Shown in pieces: positions 24,001 to 37,400 of a DNA stretch of 64,000 nt (the first letter of the stretch is position 1; each line of letters opens with the position of its first letter). This DNA is from Echiichthys vipera. Lineage: Eukaryota > Chordata > Actinopteri > Perciformes > Trachinidae. The stretch is taken from NCBI GenBank assembly GCA_963691815.1, contig OY829655.1, positions 29,390,771 to 29,454,770 of the forward strand, in the 5' to 3' direction. A program made the translations under genes and the position numbers. Below the pieces are notes generated by a model. It did no database searches. It was not told the origin of the DNA and was given only the letters and a program-made list of their open reading frames with translations.

Positions 24001-27000
24001 AGGTAAGTGGCCAGCGACAGAACTGCTTCTTGTTGTTTCCTCTTGGTTGTCATTTGATGTCTGTGGCTTTAAAGTGTCCGATGGCAACAAACCCCCCTGT
24101 GTCTCTGTGTCTCTGTGTGTGCAATGACCTCATGTATTGCAGGCATGAGGCTCAAATTTGTGCAGCAGCTTCAGGACCAAACAGTGAAAGAAGGTAAAAC
24201 GGCTCGATTTGAGTTCGAGCTGTCGCACGAGAACGTGCCGGTTGTATGGTACCGAAATGAAGTGAAACTCCACGTGAGCCGAACGGTGCTCACACATGTG
24301 GAAGGAAAGAAACACACTCTAGAAATGAGGACGGTGACTCTAGATGATACTTGCCAGATAAAGGCAGAGGCCAAAGGAATTTACACCATGGCAAAACTGA
24401 CTGTCATAGGTAACAACACACTTCCTTCTTCCTCTTTTCTCTCACTGACTGTTGTTTTAGGGCTGCGCGACGTGTCGGACACATTGGGCAGTAATATCTT
24501 TAAAAACATGTTATTGTATTGATTTAATTAAATGTGCATTAGTGTGTTTTGTTTTCATTTACGTAGGCTATTACAAGCACGTCAAAGATAAATGTAATAC
24601 TTGAAATTAATGATGATAGAGGGCAATAGATTTCTTTAAACAAGGGGCGTCAAACTCCAATTCACAGTGGGCTAAATTTAAAAACTTGGACAAAGTTAAG
24701 GGCCAAACTCAATATTTACTTAATAAAAATAATAATAAAGACTGCAAATGTGCATGTTTTCCCTTCTCTTTTGGGGGAGGGGTGGATTAAGGTTGTCTGC
24801 AGAGACTGGTAGCATGGATGCTCATGTTTGTAAAGAGAAAAGTAGACGTGTATGTGCTTTATACTCACGGGCCAGCGCTCATAGACCTTGATATGATCTT
24901 GCGGGCCATATATAATTACACCGCGGGCAAGATTTGGCCCACGGGCCTGAGTTTGACAGCCCTGCTTTAAACAGTGAACTCTCAACTTTGACGAAAAGGA
25001 TCGCTCTTCGGTTATTTTGCTTTAATCTTTATAGTTTGTCCAGTTTGTTTCCTTTGAAATATAAAATCTGAAGTGTAAATCCACCAGTTATCAGTTTTGT
25101 GCAACTTTAACTCTTTTTTCTTGGCATTTCTTGGAGGAACTTCCCAGTCGCATGCAACGATACAAAACCGAACTGACTCATCGTCTCTGTTCTGTTCCAG
25201 AGGGCGACGCCGTCTTCGTGGTGAAGCTGCAGGATTACACGGCCACAGAGAAAGAGGAGGTGACTCTGGACTGTGAACTTAGCAAAGACGTCCCCGTCGT
25301 TTGGTATCGCAGCGAGAAGGAGATCATCGCCTCCAAGATGGTGGTGTTGAAGTCGGAGGGCACTCGCAGGTCTCTGGTCCTGAAGAAAGTGGAGCAGAGC
25401 GATAAAGGAAAATATGTATGTGACTGTGGAACAGACAAGACTTCAGCCAACATCGACATCGAAGGTACACACGATGAAACGATTGTATAATGTTCTTCTG
25501 AATCTGTTTATCTGACCTAATCAACACACAGCAGCACGAGAACCACTTTATATTTACATTATTTAATGCTAATGTTGCACCACCAGCTCGTGACATCAAG
25601 GTTGTTCGGCCGATTTATGGCGTGGAGCTGTTTGACGGAGAGACGGCTCGTTTCGAGGTGGAGATCTCTGAGGACGACGTCCACGGCCAGTGGAAACTTA
25701 ACGGAGAAGTCCTCAGTCCTTCTTCTGTGAGCACCTCGACCTCTACGTGACAGAACAGACATTTGTGTATTTGTTTTTATTATCGTGATCGATCTCTTTC
25801 GAGTTATTGAAGACGGTTTGTAACGTTATTTGACAGGATGTTGACATCATCGAGGAGGGCGGCAAACACACACTGATCCTGTACAACTGTAAAGTCCCCA
25901 TGACCGGCGAGGTGGCGTACACCGCCGCCAACGCCAAGTGCTCTGCTAACCTGAAGGTCAAAGGTAAACCAACAGCAGCTTCTTCTGTCAGTCCAGCAAG
26001 ACGTGTCACAGGAATTGTTTTTATTTATCATAAAAGTACATTATGAAATAAGACAGTTCACAATTAGCAGCTCAGCTCAAATTAAATGAAACCCCGGGTC
26101 ATTATTCCCTTAAAGACTTCTTCTCAGGCAGTGTTTACTTACTTTGTTTTACCAACAAGCTTCACAAGTTCAGACTACCGTATTTTCCGCACCTAAAAAC
26201 CTTCAAATGTCTCAAAAGCCGACAGTGTGCCTTATAATCCGGTGCTCCTTATATATGGACCAATATTGAGCCTCAACAGGTCTCGCAACCACGGTGAGCA
26301 GCCGCCGACTCTATTTTCCCCCGTAGAAGAAGTAACGCGCGGTGCATGTTGAGATATATGACTGTGTGAAGCGTGCCGTTTCATTTCCATGTGTGTGTTT
26401 GTGTAAAGAGCCCAAAATGGCTCCTGTTAAGAGACACGCTTACGACGCAGAGTTTACACTCAAGGCCATTAGTCACGCAGTAGAACACGGGAACAGAGCA
26501 GCAGCCAGAGAGTTGAACATGAATCAATCAATGGTGCCGAAGTGGAGGAAGCAACAAGACGACCTGCGCCGAGTAAAGAAGACTAAACAGAGTTTCAGAG
26601 GGAACAGAGCGAGACGGCTGCAGCTGGAGGACAAACTCCAACAGTGGGTTGTTGAACAGAGAGCAGCAAGTAGAAGTGTCCGTACAATCACTGTTCCACT
26701 GAAGGCAACAGCGCTAGCACGCCAACTTAACATCAATGAATATAGAGGCGGTCCTTAACGTAACCCCAGCCTCGACTGTAGCGTCTGTTCTATGCGCCTT
26801 ATAATGCGGTGCACCTTATATATGAAAAAAGTTTCAAAATAAGACATTCATTGAAAGGTGCGCCTAATAGTGCGGAAAATACGGTATTTTAAACCAGCTC
26901 TGACCTGGTACTTCAAACAGATTTAAACTGTAAACAACAAATCCTCTGAGCTGTAGAGTTTTAATCCTCTGGAGTTTGCAGCACCGTTGAGTATTTCTTT

Positions 27001-30000
27001 AACAGTCTCAGGGCCCAACGAGCTTGACTTGACCTCCATAGAGCATCCAAGTAAAAACAAACCTGTGTGTCTCTTCCCTTCAGAACTTCCTCTTAACTTC
27101 CTCACGTCGTTGACGGACGTTCAGGTGTACGAGAAGGACGAGGCGAGGTTCGAGCTTGAGTTGTCCAGAGCTCCAAAGAGTTTCCGCTGGCTCAAAGGTT
27201 CCCAGGAACTGCAGAGCGACGACAAGTACGAGATGATCCAGGAAGGACAAATGTACGTACTGGTGATCCGATCGGCCGCCTACGACGACGAGGCGAAGTA
27301 CATGTTTGAGGCCGAGGACAAGCGGACGACTGGCAAACTCGTCTTACAGGGTAAGTCAGGGCTTTATTTTAGTTTTTTTTAAAAAGCTGTTGTTTCGTTC
27401 ATTTCTTTTAATCCAAGTCAAAATACATTAAACTCATTAGCTCACATTTCTTTTGAATGCACAGATTTTAGGATGATAAATTAACTAGTTTTCACATTTA
27501 AGGTGTGTAAGTCTAGTGTCGTTTTTTGCGGCTTGTTGTACTTTTAGTCTAGTTTTAGTCGACGAAAAATTGTATATTAGTCTCTTTTTATTGATGCAAT
27601 TATATTTAATCAATATGATAAAAGTACCTAGTAGTATTGACGAAACCAACATTTCCTTTGAGCCAAACCCACTCAGATATCTTTAGTTAACATGCAGATA
27701 TCTTTGGTTTACATGCAGATATCTTTGGTTTACATGCAGATATCTTTAGTTAACATGCAGATATCTTTAGTTTACATGCAGATATCTTTAGTTTACATGC
27801 AGATATCTTTAGTTTACATGCAGATATCTTTAGTTTACATGCAGATATCTTTAGTTTACATGCAGATATCTTTAGTTTACATGCAGATATCTTTGGTTTA
27901 CATGCAGATATCTTTAGTTAACATGCAGATATCTTTAGTTTACATGCAGATATCTTTAGTTAACATGCAGATATCTTTATTTTACATGCAGATATCTTTG
28001 GTTTACATGCAGATATCTTTAGTTAACATGCACATATCTTTAGTTTACATGCAGATATCTTTAGTTAACATGCAGATATCTTTAGTTTACATGCAGATAT
28101 CTTTATTTTACATGCAGATATCTTTAGTTTACATGCAGATATCTTTATTTTACATGCAGATATCTTTATTTTACATGCAGATATCTTTAGTTTACATGCA
28201 AATATCTTTATTTTACATGCAGATATCTTTAGTTTACATGCAGATATCTTTAGTTTACATGCAGATATCTTTATTTTACATGCAGATATCTTTAGTTTAC
28301 ATGCAAATATCTTTATTTTACACGCAGATATCTTTAGTTTACAGCAGGTACAGGTCTAGAATAAGTAATCCAATTTATGTTGATGTCAAATTCAGTTCAG
28401 TGTGATTTTCTCTGTGAAATACAAAACTAGTGAAAGTATTTGGCCAACAAGGGGAAGTTTAGTGCACTTAGAGTGAGCGGTCAGGTAGGAACTAAAAACA
28501 CACTTTACACTCTCTCAAACAAATACACACACACATGTTAGTCAGCCACACACACACACACGCACGAAACTTCAAAATAATAATAATAATAACGTGACTA
28601 AATGAGACGAAATAACGTTGTTTTGTCTCGTTTTTATTCGTCAACGAAATTGCATTATATATTTAGCCTTAGTCATCGTCACATGCCCAGCATTTTTGTT
28701 TCGTCTCGTCTAGTTTTCGTCACGTGATAGAGGTTTGTTGACAAAGTTATATTTCGTCATCATTTTCGTTGACGAAAGCAACATTATCTAAGTTACACTT
28801 TATTCTTGTGTTAGGTTCAAATGTTTTTGTATAATTGCACTGTCGTTATTTGCTGCTCTGTGTGCCCTGAATTGCCCCCCGGGGACAAATACATTTTTTT
28901 GAATTGAATTGAATTGAATAAGTCTTGCAGCATCCACCCCAAATTACCCCCAAATCTACCCCCAAATGTTCATGTTGTGTCTTGAACTTTCTAGTTTTGG
29001 CGTTGAATTCATTTTATTTCCCAAAGTACTGGGTTTGTGTCTAAATTTGAATGTTTTTGCCAAGTGTACCGCTTTGTATTTTTTTATACCCAACATTTGG
29101 GGGTTACCCGCTTGTAGGTTGTGTCTTTCCTTGATATTCTTGTTTTAAATTGCTTAGTTTATATCTGGATTTTAGTGTTTTTACCTGAATTTAAAGTTTT
29201 TTTAAAGGCTTTTAAATGACATTTGGTTGTTTTAACCAAATCTGGGGTTTGTATCTGACTTTTTGTGTTGTACACCAATACCTTTGTTTTTTCAGAATTG
29301 ATATTTATACATATATATTTTTTATTAACTGAGAAACACATGCCTGTTGTGCTTTATGCTGCAGCCACGATAGACACTATAGAAGCAAATATTAACAAAA
29401 CATTTGGCTTTTTTTGAGTCTTTAATTTCAGGCTAACTCTTCTTTTTGGAATATATTCTGTATTTCAGATGTATGACTGTGTTTTGTTTTTTCGTGGCAG
29501 GTATTCGCCTGGAGTTTGTCAAACCAATTAAAGATGTGACAGTGAAGGAGCGTGAAACAGCCGAGTTCAGCGTTGAACTCTCCCATGACAAGATCTCTGT
29601 GGTCTGGTACAAGAACGATGTCCGCCTGCATCCTAGCAAGGTGGTCCACATGGCGGATCACGGAAAGATCCACACTCTGGCCTTCAAGGAGGTCACTATT
29701 GACGACACGTCCATGATCAAAGTGGAGGCCATGGACAAGACCATGACTGCCATGCTCACCGTCATCGGTCAGTGTCACTTTTCAGTAGCTTGTGTCACGT
29801 GTTTTGTTATTATTCATACGTTTGTTTAGATGGAAACACTCAACTCCAAGGCTGAATTAAAAGGTTTAGTCCTTTTCTGGGAAGTCCCTGAGGTTGAAAG
29901 TACCTAAAGTGTTAACTCCAGGATACAACCAGTGTTATTTAAAGATAGTTCTCTAACACATCATCCCGGATTTTAACATGCAAATGTCTTGTTTCTCCGC

Positions 30001-31407
30001 AGAGGGCGATCTGTATTTCACCACCAAGCTGCAGAACTACACGGCCGTGGAAAAGGACGAGGTGAAGCTGGTCTGTGAACTGAGCAAAGCCGTTTGCGAC
30101 GTCAAATGGTTCAAGGACGGAAAGGTTATCACTCCCACCAAGAACATCGCCATCAGCACCGATGGCAAGAAGCGCATCTTGACAGTCAGGAAGGCGGAGA
30201 AGGCCAACATTGGAGAGTACACCTGCGACTGTGGCTCAGATAAAACCACAGCCATCCTCAACATTGAAGGTAAATAGATCTATTCGGTTTTCACAGCCTT
30301 AAATGTCTAAATACTCTTGTGACCATCTGCCATTTAAAGCAGAGTATCATCTGCATATCGACTAAGGTTTCTTCATATCGAAATACATTGTTTTTGAGTC
30401 AATAAAAGACAAAAGTTTCTGCAAACTTAATTTAAATAGATAAGAGAAGAGGACCAAGAACAAAGCCCTGAGGTATGCCATATTTTACAACAGGAAAACA
30501 TTCTAAAGGATTCGTCCGACCAAGGTCACCAACACTTTGAATTATGACATTTCAGGTCTCTGAATGCTCGGACTAATAGACTTAAGAACAGTTTTTATCC
30601 AAAAGCCATAACAGTCCTTAACACCTTTACCTATGATGGTACATGATGCTCAGGGTCTCTGCAATGTACTGTTTTTTGTTTTTGTCTCCTTAAGCTGCTA
30701 CGGTGTTAGTGTATGTGTGTGTGCGAGTGTGAGTGTTTGTGTCTAAGCTTGTTGTTTTAAATGTGTCTTTTAAAGGTCTAGCCTTTTCTTTTTGATGCTT
30801 TTAATGTTAAATTATTTCTGCACTTTAAGGGATTGTACTGTTAATGTTGTTGTACTGGTACAATGACAATAAAGACAATTCAATTCAAGAAAATGTAGGC
30901 GTAGTAGTACCGAAGGAAACACACTGTTATTTCAGACAAGTAAGACTTTCAGCCGAGTGTCTTTGTTGTGCCACAAGAGGAAATTCATGTGTTACATGAC
31001 CGGTCGAGTCGAGTCACTCCGATCACTAATGTCTTCTTTATCCTGGTCTTCCTCCCCTGCAGAGCGCGACATCAAGGTTGTTCGTCCGCTGTACAGCGTT
31101 GAGGTGACAGAGACAGAAACAGCCAAGTTTGAGACGGAAATTTCAGAAGAGGACGTCCACGGAAACTGGAAACTGAAGGGAGAAGCTCTGCATCAGTCTC
31201 CTGTGAGCGTGCTTTCATATACAAACTATTACAAGCACAAAGACGAAATAGTTCAGACGCCTCTGTTTACTCACGTACTGAGCTTTACCCTTTAATGCCC
31301 GACCCATGAAAAAATAGTCCGAAAATTCAAATTTTTTGGGACTGAAATGTTTATTATACCCTCAAACAATATCCCAATTTTCTTTTTCCCCACATCCTTT
31401 TTGTTTA

Positions 31408-31456
<49 letters not shown>

Positions 31457-34400
31457 CATATTTGATACATGGGGTTGTTTTGGCAACTTTTTGTTCACAA
31501 CTTATGTTAATTTTAGATACAAAAACAGATTTTGCCCGTAACATTTTGACAATATAGAAAATTTCAGGTAGTTTTTCTCCTTGTTTTGTTTTCATTAAAC
31601 TTTTTATAGCCTTTTTATTCCATGTTGTGGTCGGCACAAAAACATTTCCGGTCCTTGTTCAGGCGAAAAAGCACCTTACACTTCTCACAGTGGACATGTT
31701 AGAAGTGATTGCCGGTGCAGCGCTTGCATCTCTGACGGGTTTCTCATGGTGGAAACCTGATGACAGCAGCCATTTTGAAAAGGTCAAAAAAAGCCCCTCC
31801 ACTGACTGCACTGGTATGATAATCCACTAGAGGGCAGAGTACAGGTATCAGGTCGTATACAACAGGTTTTTAAGGAAAGTATTGATACTGTTCTTAGAAA
31901 CTAGCGTAGCAAATATGATACAAATGGTTTCATAGGGTTAAATACAATGTTTAGGTACAACTGTGGCTCAGTTGGTAGAGCGAGTCGGCCATTGTCCGAA
32001 GGGTCGGCGGTTCTATCCCCGCCCTGCCCTACTTGTGTCATGGTCGTTGTGTCCTTCGGCGAGACACTTCGCCCACCTCGCCTCGTGTGAACTAAACGTA
32101 ACACCTTGCTGCTAATCCTCATGTTCTTAAAATGAACGTTGTTTTTCAGGATATTGAAATTAAGGAAGAAGGAACCAAACACATGCTGATCCTCTATAAC
32201 GTGCGTAAGGACATGGCCGGAGGCGTCGACTTCTCCGCGGCCAACGCCAAATCCAACGCTCAGCTCAGAGTGAAAGGTGAGAGTCCTCCTCCTTTCACCT
32301 CCTCGCTCACATCTTTGCACTCGGGACAAAAATGGATTTTCAAAACAATAAATGCATTAATTTCTTCTGTTTGTTCAAGAAACACCGATTTTTTTAATTC
32401 ACATGTTCAAGAAATATTTACCTTAAGACAAATTAACTTTATTTATTATTATTTCTCAGTCTGCCACAAATAAAAAGCCAGCAACATTAAATATTATAGA
32501 ATAAAATATAAATACTTTATTGATCCCACGTTGAGAAATTGCAGAAATCATCATCAGCTGTAATAATAATAATAATATATCACATTATGATTATATTAGT
32601 ATAAATTATATATAAGTATTTTAAATGATAAAAGAATATATTGAATTATTTTAAATAATGACTATTTTTTAAATTATCTCCAATATTTATATATAATAAA
32701 TATATTATAATAATATTAACACTAATATTACAATTAATATAATATTATAATTTACTTTTTTTCCTCATTAAGTTTAATATGAAACATTTTTTAAAAAGCT
32801 CATAGACTCCGGAAAAAGAAGTGTTTTCTAAAAAAAAATGCAAATTAATGAATAAGACACTTCAGACGGATTTAAAGCTGAAAAGCCAAAAAAAGACGTC
32901 TCAGATGTTTAGAAATGTTTAAATAAAAAGCTTCTCGACTCTTTACACATGATTTTTTATTTTAAAGACTCAAGAAGCTTTTTATTTAAACATTTCCAAA
33001 CATCTGAGACGTGTTTTTGGTGTTTTGTAAGCAGCAGAAAGTGTCGAGTGTCTCCGTCGGCCTGCAGCCAATCAGGGCCTGAGTTTATTTTAGACGCTGT
33101 GAACGTTATCTGAAGTGAGGCGGCGCTCTGATTGGACGATCTCGACTCTGCTGCTTCACAGACTTTAGAGAAAAGCTCAGATCACTCTGGTCCGTGTAAC
33201 CATGTCCTCCTCTTCCTCTTCTTCTTCTTCTTCTTCTTCTTCTTCTTCTTCTTCTTCTTCTTCTTCTTCTCCAGCTCGCTCCATCGGGCTGCTGCGTCCT
33301 CTGAAGGACGTGACGGTGACGGCCGGAGAGACGGCGACCTTCGAGTGCGAGCTGTCGTACGAAGGCATCGAGGTGGAGTGGTTCCTGGGAGGTCAGAAGA
33401 TGGAGGCCAGCGATCGGGTGAGTCACACTTAACCGTCACCTTTAGTGTCTAAACTTAACCGTTACCTTTAGTGTCTAAACTTAACCGTTACCTTTAGTGA
33501 CTAAACTTAACCGTCACCTTTAGTGACTAAACTTAACCGTCTCCTTTAGAGACTAAACTTAACCGTCTCCTTTAGAGACTAAACTTAACCGTCTCCTTTA
33601 GAGACTAAACTTAACCGTCTCCTTTAGTGACTAAACTTAACCGTCACCTTTAGAGACTTAACTTAACCGTCACCTTTAGTGACTAAACTTAAACGTCTCC
33701 TTTAGTCTAAACTTAACCGTCACCTTTAGTCGTCTTAACTTAACCGTCTCCTTTAGAGACTAAACTTAACCGTCTCCTTTAGTCTAAACTTAACCGTCAC
33801 CTTTAGTCGTCTTAACTTAACCGTCTCCTTTAGTCGTCTTAACTTAACCGTCTCCTTTAGTCGTCTAAACTTAACCGTCTCCTTTAGTGACTTAACTTAA
33901 CCGTCTCCTTTAGTGACTAAACTTAACGGTCTAAAACATCTTTTTGATTCCTCTGTGTTAATTTTAAACATAATTTGACACTAAAAACATGTTTTTCACA
34001 CATACGGACGTTAACGCAAAGATTTTGTACAGTGAGCATCAAAGCAGTTTCAGTCCAAAGTAACTGGACTTGGTTATTTATAGGACCAGGACCAGGACCA
34101 GGACCAGGCTGGGACTGGTCCAACTAACTGGTGTGGAGATCCAGGTATATAACCTCTCACAAGGCCGATGATGTCACTGGAACCCTTTGTGCTCCAAGTG
34201 CCAACGAGCGTCGTTAGAGTGACAGTCGTTGGTGGGAAGTAGGTTTTGACTTCGTTAGTGAGGATCAAAGAACAACTGTTCACAAACGTCCTCCTGCGAC
34301 CCCAACGACTGTCGTTTAGACTCAATAGAGCACTGACGAAGTCGAAACCAACTTCCCACCAACGACTGTCACTCTAACGACGGTCGTTGGCACTTGGAGC

Positions 34401-37400
34401 ACAAAAGGGTTCCAGTGACATCATCGGCCTGTGAGAGGTTAAATACCTGGATCTCCACACCAGATAGTTGGACCAGTCCCAGCCTGGTCCTGGTCCTGGT
34501 CCTGGTCCTGGTCCTGGTCCTGGTCCAGTCCCAGCCTGGTCCTGGTCCTGGTCCTGGTCCTGGTCCCAGCCTGGTCAGATGCGTACATGAACTGATGAAG
34601 CCTCTTGGATGAGAGGTGAAACGTCTTCCTGACAAAGAACCAAGTCCAGTTGCTTTTGACTGAAACTGCTTTGAGGAGAACGACGACCTGGACACATGAG
34701 AACATCCACGCTTTTACAGCGTGCATTTATATTTAGTAGTTGAAAATCAGAAACCAAGTAATTTACCTCTAATTTCTAATTTCTAAATTATTATTTTTTA
34801 TTTCTCATAATCCAGTTTACACACTGTAGAAAATCTCATTTCATCTGTTTTTGGAAGTAAAAAATAAATCCACTTGTTCAACCAGTGAGTCAGTTTATTA
34901 ACGACTTTATTAATCAATTTTTATAGAATTTATAGATTATTTCACCTGTTTACACGACGTATCAGCTCGTTTTAAGCGTCTTTTTTGTCATTTTTTCTTA
35001 TTTTAAGTTTCTTTTTTGTCATTTTTTCTTATTTTAAGTTTCTTTTTTCTCATTTTTCTTATTTTTAGTGCCATAGTTTCTCGTGTTAACAGAAGTTATT
35101 TCTATAAAAAATCATTTCCTGCGACAAAAACAGAAACTGAACTCAGGAAACTGAAAATATAAAATATAAAAACACGTCGACGGGTGTTTTTTTCCTGCTT
35201 TTTAACACAAATCTGAAGCGAGTTCACATGTTTTTACAGTGTCGGTGTCGCTGCTGCAGCTAAAAATAAACACAGATGCCAGAACAGCTGCTGTTATCTG
35301 TATCACACACCCCCGACCCTCGACCCCCGACCCCCGACCCCCCACCGTCCCCAGCACCTTATAAAGACAGAGCCACGGTTAGCATTAGCATGTTAGCATC
35401 AGCTGCAGAATTACACACGCTGAATATTTATAATTTTAATTAAAGTTATTAAACTGTGAGTGATGAGCTCAGAACAACTGAATACAATAAAATTAAATTC
35501 TATATATTTTTTACAACACATTTATGTCGTTTTATAAACTTTACAACATTTTATTATTCATTTTTTATTCATTAATGTTGGAAATAAATACTGAAAAATT
35601 TAAATAAAAAGTTCAATATCCAGTAAATAAATTATAAAGAAATTAAAAAATTTAAATTAATGAACTGAATAAATTCTGAAAACTGTAATTTCCTTAGAAT
35701 GAAAAAAAAAAAATAAATAATAAAAATAACTGAAACAAACGTGTCTAAAACTCAAGTGTGAGTGAGTTTGAACAACAAACTAACCTTGTAAATAAATACT
35801 GAAAATTTTAAATAAAATGTTCAGTATTCAGTAAAATAAAAAATAAACAAATAAAAAAATTTAAATAAATGAACTGAATAAACACTTAAAATTTAAATTG
35901 TCTTAGAATAATTCAAATAATAATAATAATAATAATAATAACTGATCAAAAGTGTCTCAGTGTCTAAAAAAACTCAAGTGTGAGTGAGTTTAAAGAACTA
36001 AACTTTGACATTTTATTCATTAATGTTGGAAATAAATACTGAATATTTTAAATAAAATAGAGTCGGCGGCTGCTCACCGTAGTTGGAGACCTGTTGTGAT
36101 AATTATATATATATAATTATAAGGCGCACTGTCGGCTTTAGAGACATTTAAAGGTCTTTAGGTGCAACTTATAGTGCGGAGAATACGGTTATCGTTATTT
36201 GCGACCTGAAATAAGAACGTAAATCACGCTTTAATGTTTAAATCCATTCTGAAACTGATGGTGTGTGTCCGTGTGTGTCCGTGTGTGCAGGTGAAGACTC
36301 GCGTGGCGGGTAAAGTTCACGCTCTGACCCTCAGAGACGTGAAGCTGTCGGAGGCCGGCGAAGTGAAACTGACCTCCAAAGACTTCCTGACTCAGGCTCA
36401 GCTCATCGTCAGAGGTGAGGCGCTCGAACGCACCGCGGACAGTGAACGCATCGCACCCGGAGCAGCAGATGTTGTTGTGTCTTTGATGGAAGTTTGTAAC
36501 GTGTGCGTTTGTGCGTTCAGAGCCGCCGGTGGAGTTCACGAAGCCTCTGGAGGACCAGACGGTGGAGGAGGAAGCGAGCGCCACGCTGGAGTGTGAAGTG
36601 TCCAGAGAGACGGCAGAGGTGCGATGGTTCAGGGAGGGACAGGAGATCAGGAAGACCAAGAAGTACGACACGATCGCCGACGGACGCAAGAGGGCGCTGA
36701 TCATCCACGACTGCACGCCGGACGACGCAAAGATGTACACGTGCGACGCCAAGGAGTTCAAGACTTCCTGTTTCCTGGAGGTCACGCGTAAGGACCGAAC
36801 TTCAACCACACGCTCATTTACACTTTAACTTTGTTTTTAACTGTTTTTATTCAAACTTTATTTAATTAATTATCAACTTTTTTTGTTATTTATTAAAAAA
36901 ATAACTTTATCTGTTTTTAACTATTTTAATTTAAATAATTTTTGGATGATTACACAATAAATTAAATAAATGTAATTAGTTTCATTCCAGCGCTGCATTT
37001 AGATTTAACTCAAATAACCTGGAGTCCCTTGAGATTTTCAAAGTAAAAGCACAGCTAAATATAATGAACTTTATTGTTATTTATATATATATAATTTTTT
37101 TTTAACTATATCTTATTTATTTTTATTCACAACTATTTTAATATAAATCATTTTAGTTTCAACTTTATTGGTATTTATACATTCATTTTATCTTTGTTTA
37201 TTTAAATTAATTTATTTTTAATAATTTCATTTATTAATCGTTTATTAATTTATTTAAAACTTTATTTTGAATATTTTTATTTTATTTATGACTATTTTAC
37301 TTTTTACTATTTAACTTTACTTTTATTTCAAATTATTTTATTTAAACTTTATTTTGAAATTTCTTATTTATGACTATTTTATTTGAAACTTTACTTTTAT

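Noticed and set aside
26417..26758. Host gene nested in the titin intron
   Set aside because: The ORF is bounded by terminal inverted repeats and TA, and has a decayed relative at 43313, so it is transposon-derived.
27692..28405. 237-residue open frame of repeated MQISLVY
   Set aside because: It is a by-product of a 21-bp minisatellite with no stop in one frame. There is no titin splice site, phase or composition, and it lies within an intron.
31955..32030. tRNA gene
   Set aside because: A and B boxes are present, but the stems pair poorly and a SINE body follows, so it is a tRNA-derived SINE.
33132..33452. Open frames with poly-Phe, poly-Ser, poly-Glu or poly-Lys around 33200-33270
   Set aside because: They arise from the (TTC)n microsatellite in different frames and overlap the real I96 exon.
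33424..33927. CRISPR-like array of regular repeats
   Set aside because: Units are contiguous without spacers and sit in a vertebrate intron: a minisatellite. The same applies to 27676-28343 and 63824-64000.
34394..34726. Open frames of repeated LVLVLV / DQDQDQ / RTRTRT
   Set aside because: Products of the CCTGGT hexamer array inside the fold-back element.
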